Part shown: positions 38,401 through 49,760 of the stretch, piece by piece | How positions within the stretch are numbered: the stretch's first letter is position 1 | How the letters are laid out: every line of letters starts with the position of its first letter | Assembly (NCBI RefSeq): GCF_037392515.1 | Contig: NC_090283.1 | Location: 38,084,249-38,148,248, forward strand | From: Haliotis asinina | Taxonomy: Eukaryota; Mollusca; Gastropoda; Lepetellida; Haliotidae | Length of the DNA: 64,000 nucleotides | Direction: 5' to 3' | Made by a program: the position numbers and the translations under genes | Notes under the pieces: generated by a model | The model's database searches: none | Seen by the model: the letters and a program-made list of their open reading frames with translations, nothing else | What the model was told of the DNA's origin: nothing

Positions 38401-41400
38401 AGAATTCACTTATGTACTAAAAAGTTTGTTTGCTTTGTTTTGCTGATGTTTAACAATGCACTTAGCAATATTCAACTTGTCTGTAAATAATCAAGTCTTG
38501 ACCAGACAATGCAGGTATTTACTGCATGGTCATCCATCTATGCAGTTTGGATATAATGACATTTGTCAGCCATGTCAGATAGCATGACCACCGTGTTGGT
38601 GTCCTGTTACGACAAACATTGGTTGCTGAAAACCACTTTTAACTCAGATCTTAAATTGTGACTGAAATAATGACCCTCCCCCAATGACTGTCATATGTCT
38701 TGATGACGCTACTTATATCCCTGCACACTTTTTCATGACCCTCCCATCAAGTATGTGCATTAATTCTTCATCATCTTCCTATGACTGCCTCTGACATCCC
38801 TCTCTTTCAGTAATTTGCCTATAACTAAATAGGAACTGATAGTCATAATGCTGTCTACACACTGAGTACCTTTTTAGGTAGCACCTGTTGCGTTGCATTC
38901 TGCAGAAGTGTTGTCACATGTGACTTTATAAGATTAAGTGCTCGGGACAAACTCTGCCGGAACCTGGCTAAATATACTGCTGATTCTTTGTACCTCGGCT
39001 GGAATAAACAACATCTCAGAATGAATTACTATAGCAAGACTCTGCATGAAGGCTGCCTTCTTATGAATACATATATTCCAATTCCAAAACATTACAGGGT
39101 GTCTGTTATACAAAATGTGCATGAAACAGAATGAATGTCTATTACATGATTAATGCGGAACATCAGAGAACAATAATTATGTCCATGGTTTCATTACATT
39201 TCTCAAAGGCTGCCAGCTTGACCATATGCTGACATATATTTTCATGAACATGACTGAAGTGAAGTTTGTTCGTTACAGTATCCAACTCACATTATTTTTA
39301 AGGTAATGAATACATTCATCCATGCGGGACAACATCGGAACAAAAGACTCGTTTGTAACTGTCAGAGCAGGAGATCCAAGTTTCTGAAATGGGTGATGGA
39401 TGATAAGAAGTCATCAACATGTACCATATGAAGAGGAGATGCTGGCTTGGCCATCTACAGGTGACAGAACATCATCAAACCATTGTTACACAATATGGGT
39501 ATAACAGTCATTTTAACTCGACATTTTCATCATGGCTGCCATTTTTAAGGTGGAGCATGATCATTCATTCTAAATTCTTACGTTCTAACACTGTTATCAG
39601 TCACTGCTTATGTAATAAAGATATTGCTCATCCATGTATTATTATCCTCCCATAGGCCTTGTAGCTATCAAAATGAAAATGTTAACCATTGTTAAGATTA
39701 TTGCACTTGTACAGTACTGAGCATGTATGTGTCCAAACTGATGACCCTTTATTAGCGCAACCACACCTTGATGCAGTTTTAACACAAAGAAACAATACAT
39801 GGATTATCAACTGAAGGATCCTCATTCCTTTGATTTTAACTGGGCAGCAAGCATCATGTTCTTTTAATTCTTGTTCTGTACAGAGAAACAATGTGTCACA
39901 ACAGAAGTTCACAGAACAAAAAACATTCAGTCTAAGTAAACTTAGTCTCAGCGTATTTCGTAACACTCCACCACTGAGTCTAACAAAACCTAGTAGAAGG
40001 TCGCGTCAGGTAACCTTTGAGCTACATATAACCGTCCAATCAAACGCGAGACGGTTTAACAGATTTAACCAATCAAACAACGGCTACTATTTAGGGATCG
40101 GAGGGATTTTCAAAATATTCAGGTTACTGACACAGATCTCTCCACAAACAAAAATCTGTATATAACACAGTTATTTGACCAGCTGTATATACGCTTTGGG
40201 GGTTCTGTTGACATGGTTACCATTAGCCAATATTTCCGCAATATGACCTCCTTGAATATTGACAAAAAACACTATTTTCAGGGACTGTTTACTCACCATT
40301 GTCATGGTTGTAACGTGCGCCGTGTGCATCACATGGAAGGGATCGTACACTAAATAGCATGTCGTTCAGGTACAAACCTTTTTGAGATAAAAAGTTCAAA
40401 AGGTATGTGCGAATGTCCACTTTCGCAATTTGGTAAGCTGTCCTGATTGGTCAATCTCAAAGGTTACCTGACGCGACCGCCCATAAGGTTTTGTTAGACT
40501 CAGTGGTGGAGTGTTACGAAAAGTACTGAGGATACGTTTACTTAGACTGAAAAAACATTAGGAGCAAATTTTACATTGGAACAGCCAGACATAGGTCAGT
40601 TATATCAAAACTGGACAATTTCAATATGGCATCCATCGCACCCATGTTTACAAACTTAATCCAGTGATTAACTTTTCGAACGACAACTGATTATGCATTA
40701 TACATTGTGTTGAATACTTACACTGGATATTCTCTCCAACTCATTAAAGTATGACAGCTTGTTTGTCAAACTCTCTGCTGTATTCATCAGCTTGGTCTGA
40801 AAGTGAACAACAATGTATGTACACACTTAATCAGGATATAGGAAGTTAAGTTTGCATTCAGATATTATGGTCTTTTTCAGTATGTCAACATACTATTCAC
40901 AATTTGTCATAACAGACATTCCTCACCCAATCTTCTTTATCTTGCAAATACACAATTCTTTTCCAGAATGTAGTCAAATGTAACCAAGGTTATATCTGAG
41001 ATTATACTTCCTCAAGTATGTTCAGAATACAGTATTTTTTGTTGGCGGAGTGCCATCACAATAGCTGTATTTTCCCCTGAGCTTCCAAAATGGATTGAGG
41101 TGATGTACCTGTTCAGCCAGAAGATGTTCACAGGCTTCATGTAGAGCATTGGTCTTGGTGGAAACATTGACATACTGCTTCTGAAGCTCCCGCAGGTGGT
41201 CCAGGGCCTGAGTTACCTCCCCTAGCACATCGTCACACTGGTCACGGTGACCCATCAAGCCATCCATGTAATCCCTGAGTACAACAAGCATTCAGCACAC
41301 ATAAAACTTGAAAAAGTAGCATTAACTTGATCAATATGGTCAAGCCTTTCCTTAATATGCAACACTGTTCAACACCTATCCAGCATAGTTGATAATTATT

Positions 41401-44400
41401 AGAGTTTATACATACTTTTGTCCCATTTAGAAAACACTACATGACAGCCAGGTTTCCAAAGCAAGACAACAACTATCACACTTGACTTGTACCTGTAATG
41501 ACTTTCATCCTCTTGATCAATACCATCTTCCAGTTCAGAGAACCAGGAAAAGAACTGCAACAGTCAATGCTCCAAATGTATAAAATTCCTCAAAAGTCAA
41601 CTTTCAAATAATAATTGCACAGACCACAGGAAAGGTGTGATCTATCCATGTTGACAGTGAGTATATAATAGTAAATAGGTAACAAAGAATTAGTAAAATA
41701 ACATGATATTCAATAGGTGTGTATATATACAGGACTACGCAGACAGTGTAGGAGATAAGGCCTGTCTGACGGCCTGAGATGGGCTAGATTTCTGACGGAT
41801 GGTTGAAATTTACAGCTAACCCGTCCGATGGTCTGGATAAATCTTAGAAAATATGATCCAGTGATATTCTTGGATTGACTGGTCTGGTTAAATCCATTTG
41901 AGGCTGGTAACATTTTTAAGTTACCTGCCCTGATGTCTGGCTGGGTTAGGGACTTATTTGATACACGGATACAATGGACTTTGCTTCAAAAACTTCCATC
42001 ATACTTGAAATTCAACACAGATAAATACATTTCTACAACATATGCAGATTATACCATCAATCATTTTCACAGAGTAAAAACTCACATGACAGTTGAAAGA
42101 ACCTTCTTATTTCTAAAATATTTTTGAGGCCAACATCTTACTCCTAGGCCAAATGTAGAGATATCATGAAAATCAGGTAATATGATACAACCAGCCTTAT
42201 CACCCATACTGCATATCTTGACCATGTTGAACACCAGTGCTTGTTACCACACATTAGACAATGTGATCAATTCTCAAGCAGTTTGTTTATGAACATGTGG
42301 ACACTGTTTTAACAGTGGACTGAACCCAGCTAGGTTTTAGTAACCTGATACCTCCTGTAGCTAGTTCACATCAACAAGAATTTTTGGAGGGTGGGGGGTG
42401 TCATACTAATTACTGAATAATGCGTTCACTGCTGCAGAGAGATCCTAAAAGACAGGGACTTTTCTAGCATTTGGCCTAGGACTAATCTCTGTAAAACACA
42501 GATAGGGGCATTTTATTACATAAACAGTAACAAAACAAAACGTTGCCTCCTTGCAACAAAGCAAGAAGTAACTTTAGTCTATAGCCTATTTACTATCACT
42601 GACATTTATTGTGAAATGGGTGAGTGTTACACTGTTCACCTGCTGAGCATTCTCTATCTTGCCTCCTTCTGGTGGGTTGGACTGGAGGAACATCTGCAGC
42701 AGACTGTCCTCACTGGTGCTGCTGCTTGATACACTCACAGGAGGGGGAGACACAACCAACACATCATCACACGGCAACTGCAGCACACAAACATGATTAC
42801 CACAAGACAACAATAAAACAACATAAGAGAAGATTGGGCCAGACAAAAGAGTCATTGAAAGTATAGGCATTGATCACTGCTATAATTGTATCATCACATT
42901 CAAATCTAGTTTGAACTTGACTAGCACCTGTGTTTTCCACATGATGGTCATAATAATAGCGTACTAAAGGACAGTATGTTGACAGTTAAATTTTTCAGCA
43001 GGCATTATATAATTACTAAATGTGATGTCACCATAAGTTCATGCATAATTTAATTCTCAAACCAGAAAAGAGAGAGCTGCACTGTATTGCTGATACAATG
43101 AAAACTAAACTGACTTCAGTCATGTTACTTGTCAAAAGCAAAAGGAATATAAAAATTGTTTTCTTGCAGATGAGTACTGATGAAATGCCTAATTGTATTG
43201 ATCTCTTAATACATACTGGCCTTCTCTGTTTCTATTTTGTGGACTATCTCTCAGTAACTATGTGACATAGACTTGTATGTTCTTTAATGTTATATGTAAA
43301 GCTTGATGCTGCGTTTACACTAGGCCATGATTAGGCCATGATCATGCCAACCAATGAGGACCAAATATCATAGCAAATCTTCATGACAGTCCAAAGTTTT
43401 GTTCACTTTTGCCCTTTCTTGACACTCATTTAAGGTTTCATGTGCTCTGATAGGATCTGTAACACATTCTTATAATTCAACATATGATCAGTTATGCTTC
43501 AATGAAGATCTGTTACAAATATCTGATTATGAGTAGCAAATTTTTACGATCATCAAGAGTTTAGTATCCTGTCTGTTTCTTCTGTTTTGAGATGTTCAAA
43601 ACAATCGACTATCTTTCGTTGACTTATATTTGGTCAAAGAATATTGACAAAACATGACTGTGACACAATTCTCGGACAGCATGTGTTACTTTTGAGCTCT
43701 GTTCTTTGCCCTTTATTAAGGTTTAAAACGAAAATGTCGATAAAATAGTGTACACAGCTTGCAGTTGGATCACAATGAATTTCATCTGACATCATTACAC
43801 AATTTATAAGAAATCACATCAAACACTCCAGAACATGTCACAGCACAAGGCAGCGCAATAGATTGTGGACGCTAATCATAATACAGTGTGCTTAGAAGTT
43901 CATAGAAATGCATTGAATTGTATTAGATCGAGATAGTTTGTGTACAATGTGACACAACACGAGATCTTAATATAATTGAAATTGACAGTAAAAGCACTTT
44001 AAAGAATTTCAATATATCTTGGTAGAATAGTGGGATAATGGGACCTAACATTGGATACGCGATATTACGATTATAAAGATGCCTCACAATCATGGAGATC
44101 TCTTGCAGTCACCATGATTTGGATCTAAGCTTTTTCGAGCAATGTCCACATTGCTGCACAACATGCAAATTTAGCTAGTCATTCCTGTGACGTCATGGAA
44201 ATGAACGGAAAGAGTCGAATTGGTGCCTCATGCTTTCATGCTACTGACGGTTGCCGAATGATCCCGATATCATTTGGCACAATTGTCCTATTCCGTAATC
44301 TACAAGATACCATGTTGTGTTGAATGAGTCGATATGGTTCGAACTGAAAACAGTTGTTGACTTCAGGCGTCAGACGTTGATTTCACGGTGCATGCATGAA

Positions 44401-47400
44401 TGATGTGCTTGTATAAAAATCATTGTGTGCTTTATCGTGACAGAAAAGTATTGTAGAGAACCCAGTAAGGATACGGTGGATCACGCTAAGGAATGAGTGA
44501 GACATGGGCATGATGGTGATGGCACAAGGGTGAGTTAGACTTCAAATCATTATTGAAAATATGTTGATCTAGAGGTAAAACTTCCATCAGCCCAAAATTT
44601 CGACACTAAACCATTTCATTGTTTATTTGTTTTTGGTCTCCTGTTTTTCCTTGTGAACAAAATAATAAAAATGGAAAAGTAAAACAATTGGTAGTCATGC
44701 ATTTACCCACTATATTGGATTAGATTACCCTAACCCTAAACCCTAACCCTTGGAATAATTCCAATAAACAGAATACACTCACCGAACCGGCACGAAAATG
44801 GCTGATGTATCCAGTGTAATGAATTCTTATTGCTTCGAAAAATAAATATTTCTTGGAATGGTGCAAATTACTGAATGATAAAGATATATATGTATATTAG
44901 TTTGCAGTTATAACTCATTTGATCCAAATAGTTACGTTTGAAACCGAAATATAGAATATTTGTAGATTATTTTAATTGACCAAAACTGCAAATAATAAAA
45001 CAAGGCACAATGTGACCAATGTAAGTCATTCTTACTAAATTTAAAAATACAAAATATATAAATACACAAAATATAACACCTCAGCACCTCTTAATACAAA
45101 AAAAATATGAGCATATTAGTCAAAAAAGAAGAAATATTTAAAACTGGTAACTGCGAAAAATTGTGCATGTGCTGGGAACTACTACTGGAAACTCGCAACA
45201 TCATTGGGTTTCTGTAATAACAAGGCTGGTAGAGATAAAACATCAGTGAGCGGAGCTTATACGCAGTCGCTGAGCTTGAGGACTTTGTTGCTATGCCAGC
45301 GTCATAGGGCATTGTTTCAAGAACATACTTTTGAAAAAAATCACCTGCAATGACGTAAAATAGTATCATGACGTGTCTTTAAAGTTTGTGGTGCTACATC
45401 CTAAAAGTAGGCCTTTCATGCTTTGATTTTAAAATATATTCCGAAACATGGCCGAGTGTAAATGCAGCATAACTGACTATCAAGAAAATCAACTGTATGT
45501 TCAATATATTCTTGTCTGTGCAAGGTAACTGCAGATGTAAATATCAGTATATATACTAGTCTAAGCAACATACACCCAATACAACTGCTGCATTTTCCAT
45601 ACTAAGTGCCATTTCTATCATGTCTATAAACAACTGTTAACTCTCCATGCAGTTAACAAGTTTTATGTCTACTTCAGGCACGTCAAATACTAATGTATTA
45701 AAGATAATCGGTTAATTTTGTAAGCAACTGTTATTATATGTTTATTCTGTTAATTTTATCCTTGAGCAAATGCTACATTAACTGGAAAATGTTCTGGACT
45801 TAAGCTAGTCCAGCATATAACTAGACAACTTCGCACTATACCAAGGTGTGCTCGACATCCAGCCAGCGAGTGAATTTTCTTTGACGCACTATGCGCTGTA
45901 CAGATATGTACAGCGGTTTAAGGCAAAAATCCAGCCGATCGACTAGAACATGTGCACGGATTGCTAAAACAAATACTCATTTTCAAAACGGCATACTTAC
46001 ATCCACTAACATCCATTCACTTTATTATATATTAGCCCTGATACAGAACCACCCCCGTTTTTCACCACTTGACGGACATTTTGATTGGTTGACCAAACAG
46101 TGGAATCGCACTAAAACGGTTAGCGATAAATTGACTGTGGTTGCGGGGAAACGAACTTAAGGCATTTTTTCAGCGTTTGTAGACATTTCTGGATCCCATA
46201 TATCATCGCACCATTCACTGAACTCTTAAAATTGCATTGATTACTCTAAAACGAAATGAATCACTGTAAGTAGTTATAATTCTACACCATAATCATAATG
46301 GCAGTGTGCATGTAGTATGCATCTTACGAGATGACAGTTTTCACTTTCATGCACTTTGTAAAGCTGATATATTTCCAAATTAGGATTTCTTCACTGATTC
46401 ATTCAAATGTTTCATTTCCTCTACGTTCTACATTTCTACACCAAACATTTCCTATCCTTCAATAATGAAGTGGCGTCATTACGCAAGTTACATGACGCCG
46501 AAAGAAGACATATTCAACAAATCGGTGAATGTATTTCCAAGATAAGAAAAACTGTAAGACACACGCTCTTGGGATTGTATTTCGTCAAGAATAATTTGAT
46601 AGTGTGTCATGTGCACAATCACTTCAAATCCCTCTCCCAAAAGGTTAACAGGGGAGGCCCAACAATTGACTTAACAAAACTAACACAACGAAAAGCGTTT
46701 TTAATTACGCTTCAGTAAATACAAGTCGGAGGTGGTAAAGTGGGGACATGGTACATGCAAGACGTGTCCTAAAGACCACACCTACAGTTTCACGAAACGA
46801 CGTAAACATCATACGTTCACATCCACACATATAACTCTATAAACATAACATCAAGTACCGAGAATCATTTGAGAACTAATTACGCATAACATTCTTAGAT
46901 TCATATCCATACATATAACTATATAAACATAATAACCAACTATACGCATCACTGTTTGATGGAGGAAGGGTCGTATATTTACACATAACTTGGGGCTAGC
47001 TTATCGCTAGAGGGGAGGGACATTCTAGACATTAGGGCAGGACGTCCACCATTTAATAAAGTCAACTGAAATAATACGGCCCTTCCCCATACAAGAGACA
47101 GAAGTCTTCCTAAAATGTCGCATATTATAAAGCTTGGCAGCTGTCGAATAACTTTCCGAAAATATGTGTCAAACATGTGTACATGGCACACATTCTAATA
47201 CGTTACCGATAACAAGCGTGTGTACCGTCACCAATAACACGTGTGTGTACCTTACGTATTAGAAGTGGGTGAGTGAATGAGTGATAGAGTTTAGTTTTAC
47301 TCCCCGGTGTTCAGCGATATTCCAGGACTATCAAGACGGACCAGAAATGGACTTCACAAATTGGAATTCGAACCTTGATTTTCACCACCGACTTAATCCC

Positions 47401-48405
47401 TTGGCTTCAAATGTTATTGGAACTTCAGTCTTTATCAAGGTAGTAGCATAAGACATGTGACATCATGGTAATGTTGTGTCTGAAAAAAAACTTTCCCATT
47501 TGGATAATAAGAACACTATGCCCACCTATCCAACACCAAAAACATCTAGGAATGACACTGTAGGTCTCATGACATCTCGGAACATGAAATATACCGTCCA
47601 CAAACAATGATATACACCACTAAAGGTTCATTTCCCCTCCCGCCTACTGCAGAGCGTCATAGTCCGTTTTCATGGATTCCGTTTTTTAAGCAACCTCTCA
47701 TTTACATATCCACAATGGCCGGCTGTCGAGGGGGTGTATATGTTTCAAGACTTGTCAGAAATAAAATGAGTGTATTATGTTGGAGGTAAGTGTCCCGCTT
47801 TTACGATGAATGTTTGTTTTAGCAAAACCTGCAAAAATATCAGTCGATAGGTTGAGTTTTCAGTCTTGATTTTGCCTTAAACCGTTCCGCTCATATTTCT
47901 TAAGGAAAGGTGCGTCAAAGAAAATGCACTCGCCGTATAAACTCGATGTAGGCCTTGGCTGGAATACGAGTTTATTCATATGAACTAGACTTAAGCTTGC
48001 GTCGATGCTCATTTCAGTTGTCAAAAAGCTCAAAATACCATGCTGGCAGACACCTCCGACGTATACATTAACTGAAAAAATTAAATTTTCTTCATGTGAT
48101 ATTATCTAAACAAAACTGTGAATGACAGGTGGTGTTAACTGCATATCCGTCGCACTTGCACTTAACTGAATGCGCGAAAACGGAAGGTACTTTCAACGAA
48201 TCGCTTTCACCTAAGACATACGATTAGGAAACGTAATGCTTACTCCTTGTGGAAGTGGCCGTTCTGTTACAAACGACGTTAATTCAATAATGGCATCTTT
48301 TTGTTTCGTTGTTAGAGGAGCTTTCGGGTTTGTCTTTGCTTCCCATAGTGACAGTCTCTCCCTGATTAGCTTTTGACGGCTAGCAGACTGCAACGTGTCA
48401 GCCAT
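20413..48405 (-). CDS. COG3: Conserved oligomeric Golgi complex subunit 3
   Basis: Twenty exons in transcript order: 48405-48244, 42777-42640, 41554-41493, 41274-41109, 40796-40722, 39383-39291, 38998-38870, 38237-38119, 37950-37824, 37223-37132, 36576-36437, 33528-33368, 28531-28381, 27793-27684, 27597-27387, 23206-23124, 22250-22116, 21380-21174, 20887-20789 and 20445-20413. They sum to 2493 bases, 830 residues (human about 828), with every phase matching. COG3 is a lobe A subunit of the COG tether that captures vesicles for retrograde transport within the Golgi. Diagnostic stretches are [71 protein letters not shown] and [14 protein letters not shown]. The N-terminal coiled-coil part spans exons 3-6. 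Exon 8 has a CAGCAG tandem acceptor. Three introns carry repeat arrays at their exon borders. The sum is a hand-made model without transcript evidence. Confidence 0.95.
20590..20835 (-). repeat. Donor-bearing 44-bp repeat after COG3 exon 19
   Basis: The last 34 or so bases of exon 19 plus its donor are repeated downstream. On the minus strand the real donor is CAG/GTGAGT at 20789/20788. Copies follow at 20745 (CAG/GTGAGT), 20701 (CAG/GTGAGC) and 20661 (CAG/GCGAGT), and a decayed one lies near 20620. Each unit reads GTGAGTTGGACACACAGATC and then the exon-like ATTGCCTGTCCCAGTGCAG. Divergence grows with distance from the exon. Confidence 0.92.
21385..21875 (-). repeat. 51-bp minisatellite before COG3 exon 18
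   Basis: About nine units on the plus strand of GACATTGCAGAACACTGCAA then GCTGTGATTGATGGCTTCAA and ACACCTACAG. It begins at the acceptor of exon 18 (AG just before 21380): the first stretch, CTGCAACACAGCAAGTTGTA, aligns as a degenerate unit overlapping the acceptor. Unlike the other arrays, the outer units mostly read TGCAAT where the acceptor has TGCAGG. Open frames in it are artefacts. Confidence 0.9.
23207..27386. other. COG3 intron 15, no gene seen
   Basis: This 4.2-kb intron between exons 15 and 16 holds no recognised gene or element. It has AT-rich sequence, a short TCAG run near 25750 and a possible hairpin near 26145-26180 where CATCAGAGG faces CCTCTGATG. The open frames of 60-130 codons show no resemblance to known proteins and are probably chance. 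Confidence 0.6.
28665..33120 (-). mobile_element. Decayed DIRS-type tyrosine-recombinase retroelement, copy 1
   Basis: A fossil of about 4.45 kb in COG3 intron 12, same strand as the gene. The ends are inverted repeats of about 300 bases: GGCCAGACCAGTTTTATTTC near 28692 faces its complement near 33085, and a CACCCATCGGGAGCC block near 28939 faces its complement near 32885. In element order: a gag-like part (about 32.2-32.55 kb), reverse transcriptase (31.58-32.03 kb), RNase H (about 30.85-31.1 kb) and the tyrosine recombinase region (29.5-30.5 kb). Inverted ends and a recombinase in place of LTRs and integrase indicate DIRS. It is clearly broken in many places and looks old. Confidence 0.75.
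33975..36355 (-). mobile_element. Decayed DIRS-type retroelement, copy 2 (shortened)
   Basis: A second fossil of about 2.4 kb in COG3 intron 11, same strand as the gene. About 100 bases at 33990-34085 form an inverted repeat with 36255-36350, sharing TTACCTCAAGCTCTGCTTAA. A further copy of part of this sequence near 34240-34305 may be the internal complementary region typical of DIRS. Parts seen are the recombinase end (about 34.4-34.7 kb), a piece of reverse transcriptase (35.5-35.75 kb) and a gag-like part (35.78-36.06 kb). The middle is missing and a SINE is inserted at 35268. It is broken and differs clearly from copy 1. Confidence 0.7.
35268..35421 (+). mobile_element. SINE inserted in DIRS copy 2
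   Basis: It matches the 13242 SINE from GGAACGGGATCGGGCAGTCA to the ACTCACTCAG tail and lacks the 5' head. It interrupts the DIRS fossil, so it is the younger insertion. Confidence 0.85.
36560..36920 (-). repeat. Acceptor-bearing 42-bp repeat before COG3 exon 11
   Basis: About nine diverged units. On the minus strand each has the pattern TGTATTGACAG then TGAGATGTTGG, that is the acceptor and first exon bases. The innermost unit is the real junction (exon start 36576). Most units keep the ACAG dinucleotide context, while the second-to-last and last have lost it. One unit near 36643 also contains exon bases further in (GGAGCGGC), which confirms the array was seeded by the exon. The spacer reads GATGTATTGACTG and similar. 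Confidence 0.88.
37363..37689. mobile_element. MITE with long inverted repeats, short copy
   Basis: A 327-bp element from CAGTCTAAGTAAACG to its inverted end CTTAGACTG. A perfect 10-bp target duplication, CAAATCTGTT, flanks it (37353-37362 and 37690-37699). The inverted repeats run for about 110 bases. It is an internally shortened relative of the copies at 39928 and 61502 and lies in COG3 intron 9. The 10-bp target size and long ends point to the Mutator (MULE) superfamily. Confidence 0.88.
38425..38650 (-). mobile_element. Decayed SINE, reverse orientation
   Basis: Lies in COG3 intron 7. Read on the minus strand it matches the 13242 SINE through the GGTTGCTG, TCATGCTATCTGACATGGCT and AGTCTTGACC-like blocks, with many changes. 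It is an old copy. Confidence 0.6.
39928..40549. mobile_element. MITE with long inverted repeats, long copy
   Basis: A 622-bp member of the family at 37363, in COG3 intron 5. It begins CAGTCTAAGTAAACTTAG and ends CGTTTACTTAGACTG, with the 10-bp duplication AAAAAACATT on both sides (39918-39927, 40550-40559). Imperfect inverted ends of over 100 bases include CACTGAGTCTAACAAAACC. The unique middle has no coding frame I recognise, so it needs a transposase from elsewhere. Confidence 0.9.
42138..42485. mobile_element. Possible small inverted-repeat element
   Basis: TTACTCCTAGGCCAAATG at 42138 faces its near-perfect complement CATTTGGCCTAGGACTAA ending at 42485, in COG3 intron 2. The spacing of about 350 bp suits a MITE. 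I see no clear target duplication, so this is a weak call. Confidence 0.35.
43303..45470. mobile_element. Possible inverted-repeat element in COG3 intron 1
   Basis: TGCTGCGTTTACACTAGGCC near 43308 faces its complement near 45463 (rc TGCTGCATTTACACTCGGCC), with similarity over about 27 bases. No transposase was recognised inside and no clean target duplication was seen. The interior is AT-rich and holds a short telomere-like run. The borders are approximate. Confidence 0.35.
44725..44751 (+). repeat. Short interstitial telomere-like repeat
   Basis: Four near-copies of CCCTAA (TTAGGG on the other strand), one with an extra A. This is the animal telomere repeat within an intron, far too short to be a telomere. 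Confidence 0.85.
45790..48010. mobile_element. Possible 2.2-kb element with long imperfect inverted ends
   Basis: Sequence at 45800-45930 is inverted at 47870-47990: TTTTCTTTGACGCAC and TTTGCCTTAAACCG pair with their complements, as do the CTTAAG and CCAGCCA(G/A) blocks. The similarity extends over about 130 bases with gaps. The interior has frames at 45891, 46407 and 46979 (minus) with no family I recognise, and a nested SINE at 47265. It lies in COG3 intron 1, just downstream of exon 1. The family is unknown; the element looks decayed. Confidence 0.5.
47265..47405 (-). mobile_element. Decayed SINE, reverse orientation
   Basis: GTGAGTGAATGAGTGATAGA followed by GTTTAGTTTTACTCC is the reverse of the SINE tail. 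It is nested in the inverted-repeat element at 45790-48010. The head is poorly preserved. Confidence 0.7.
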
Positions 48406-48804
48406 TTTGATGCAGAGGGATCGAAAAGTAGGATCTCACAACGAAATAAGATGATTGAAAAGCTAGTGAAAATATAAACGAATAAAGATTCTCGATACTT
48501 TACAAATATTCGAAGGAGGGAGGTTTACAGGACCGTTTTGTCATATAGTTACCATATGAAATGTTTGTTTTGGAATAGTAAAACACGGCGATTATCTAGT
48601 ATCGGACGGCAATATGCCATAATTATGTCGTCATGGAGTCTTTTCCAAGAAATGTTTATATGCAGCTATCTGGTTATCGGGCAATTGCGGTATAGCGGTC
48701 ACTAACAACAGGACATGACGCCCCTAGCATTGCCTCAGATATGAGAGACGGCGATCCTGTTTGTGTCCTGCTCCGTTATGCTTGTAACTTGCCAGGGCTA
48801 GCGG

Positions 48805-49265
48805 TATGGTGGCTGACAAAAACTATGCATTTATGGCTTCACCTTTTGACAAGTTTCATGAACAAAATCTCTTGACTGTTTAGTACCAATATTATACCAT
48901 ATTTCTTGACAAAATTATGCACCATCCCACCATACAGAAAAAAAGTTAAAAACTTAAAACTGAAGGAAAGACATGTGATTTTATAATACCTTCTGTATGA
49001 CGATTATTATTTCCCAGTTGACAAAAACTGTGCTTTTACGGCCAATAAACATGTTACACAAACATTTTATTCTGTTCTCGTAATTCTAAACAAAAACATT
49101 AATAGCATGCAAATAATTGGGATTACAGTGTTATCCATACAGGAATATTACTTTTGCTCTTTTCAGTTTGCTAACAGAACATTTGTCAGAAATGTTAGTG
49201 TATAATATTATATGACGAAGATAGTATCTAAGTTGACAAAAACTGTACATTTATGGCATATATTT
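48805..49265 (+). repeat. Dispersed three-copy repeat, about 210-bp spacing
   Basis: TTGACAAAAACTNTGCATTTATGGC-like blocks recur at about 48815, 49018 and 49233, each followed by AT-rich sequence. Similarity outside the block is weak, so this is an old tandem duplication. Confidence 0.6.
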
Positions 49266-49574
49266 AATCATTTCAAATAAACTGGGGTATTTTGACTATA
49301 CCCTGGAGCAATCTGGGGTAACCTTGGACAATTTGACCAAACATCTGGAGCATTTTGACAAAATTTGTTGGGACATTTTGTTGCTTGGGCGATTTGACTG
49401 TGAAGGGACAAATCAACCAGAGAATCGTTCCTAGGAAGTAGTCAAGAGATGCTGGTACCACAGTCAGAATCCGTGCAAGGTTAAATAACATGTAAATAGA
49501 ATCATCCTTTGAACGTTGTATCAACAAAATCTATAAAAGGTTTTGTTATGTTTTATTAAATGTCACGGAATCAG

Positions 49575-49760
49575 TTCAGATCGGGTTTCAGCAACCCACG
49601 GATGCTTGTCGCGGGGGACTAACGGGACTGATTGGTCAGGCTCCCCGACATCATTAGATAAACGCACGCCTCCGTAGCCCCGTTTGCGGAAATCGGTGAT
49701 GTGAATCACTGCACTGTCTGATCAAAGTCATTCGGAACAAATATTGGCAGTGTAAATGTA
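49575..49760 (+). mobile_element. Decayed SINE
   Basis: TTTCAGCAACCCACGGATGC, GGGGACTAACGGGACTGATT and a GTGAATCACTGCACTGTCTG block match the middle of the 13242 SINE. The CACTCAC tail is missing. Confidence 0.7.

Noticed and set aside
46407-46718. 103-codon frame with a helix-like middle inside the 2.2-kb element
   Set aside because: I could not match it to any transposase or other family, so I give no function.
47715-47785. A possible first exon on the plus strand ([18 protein letters not shown], then GTAAGT)
   Set aside because: The start context and donor are good, but no following exon was found, and it lies inside the inverted-repeat element at 45790-48010. It may be part of that element.
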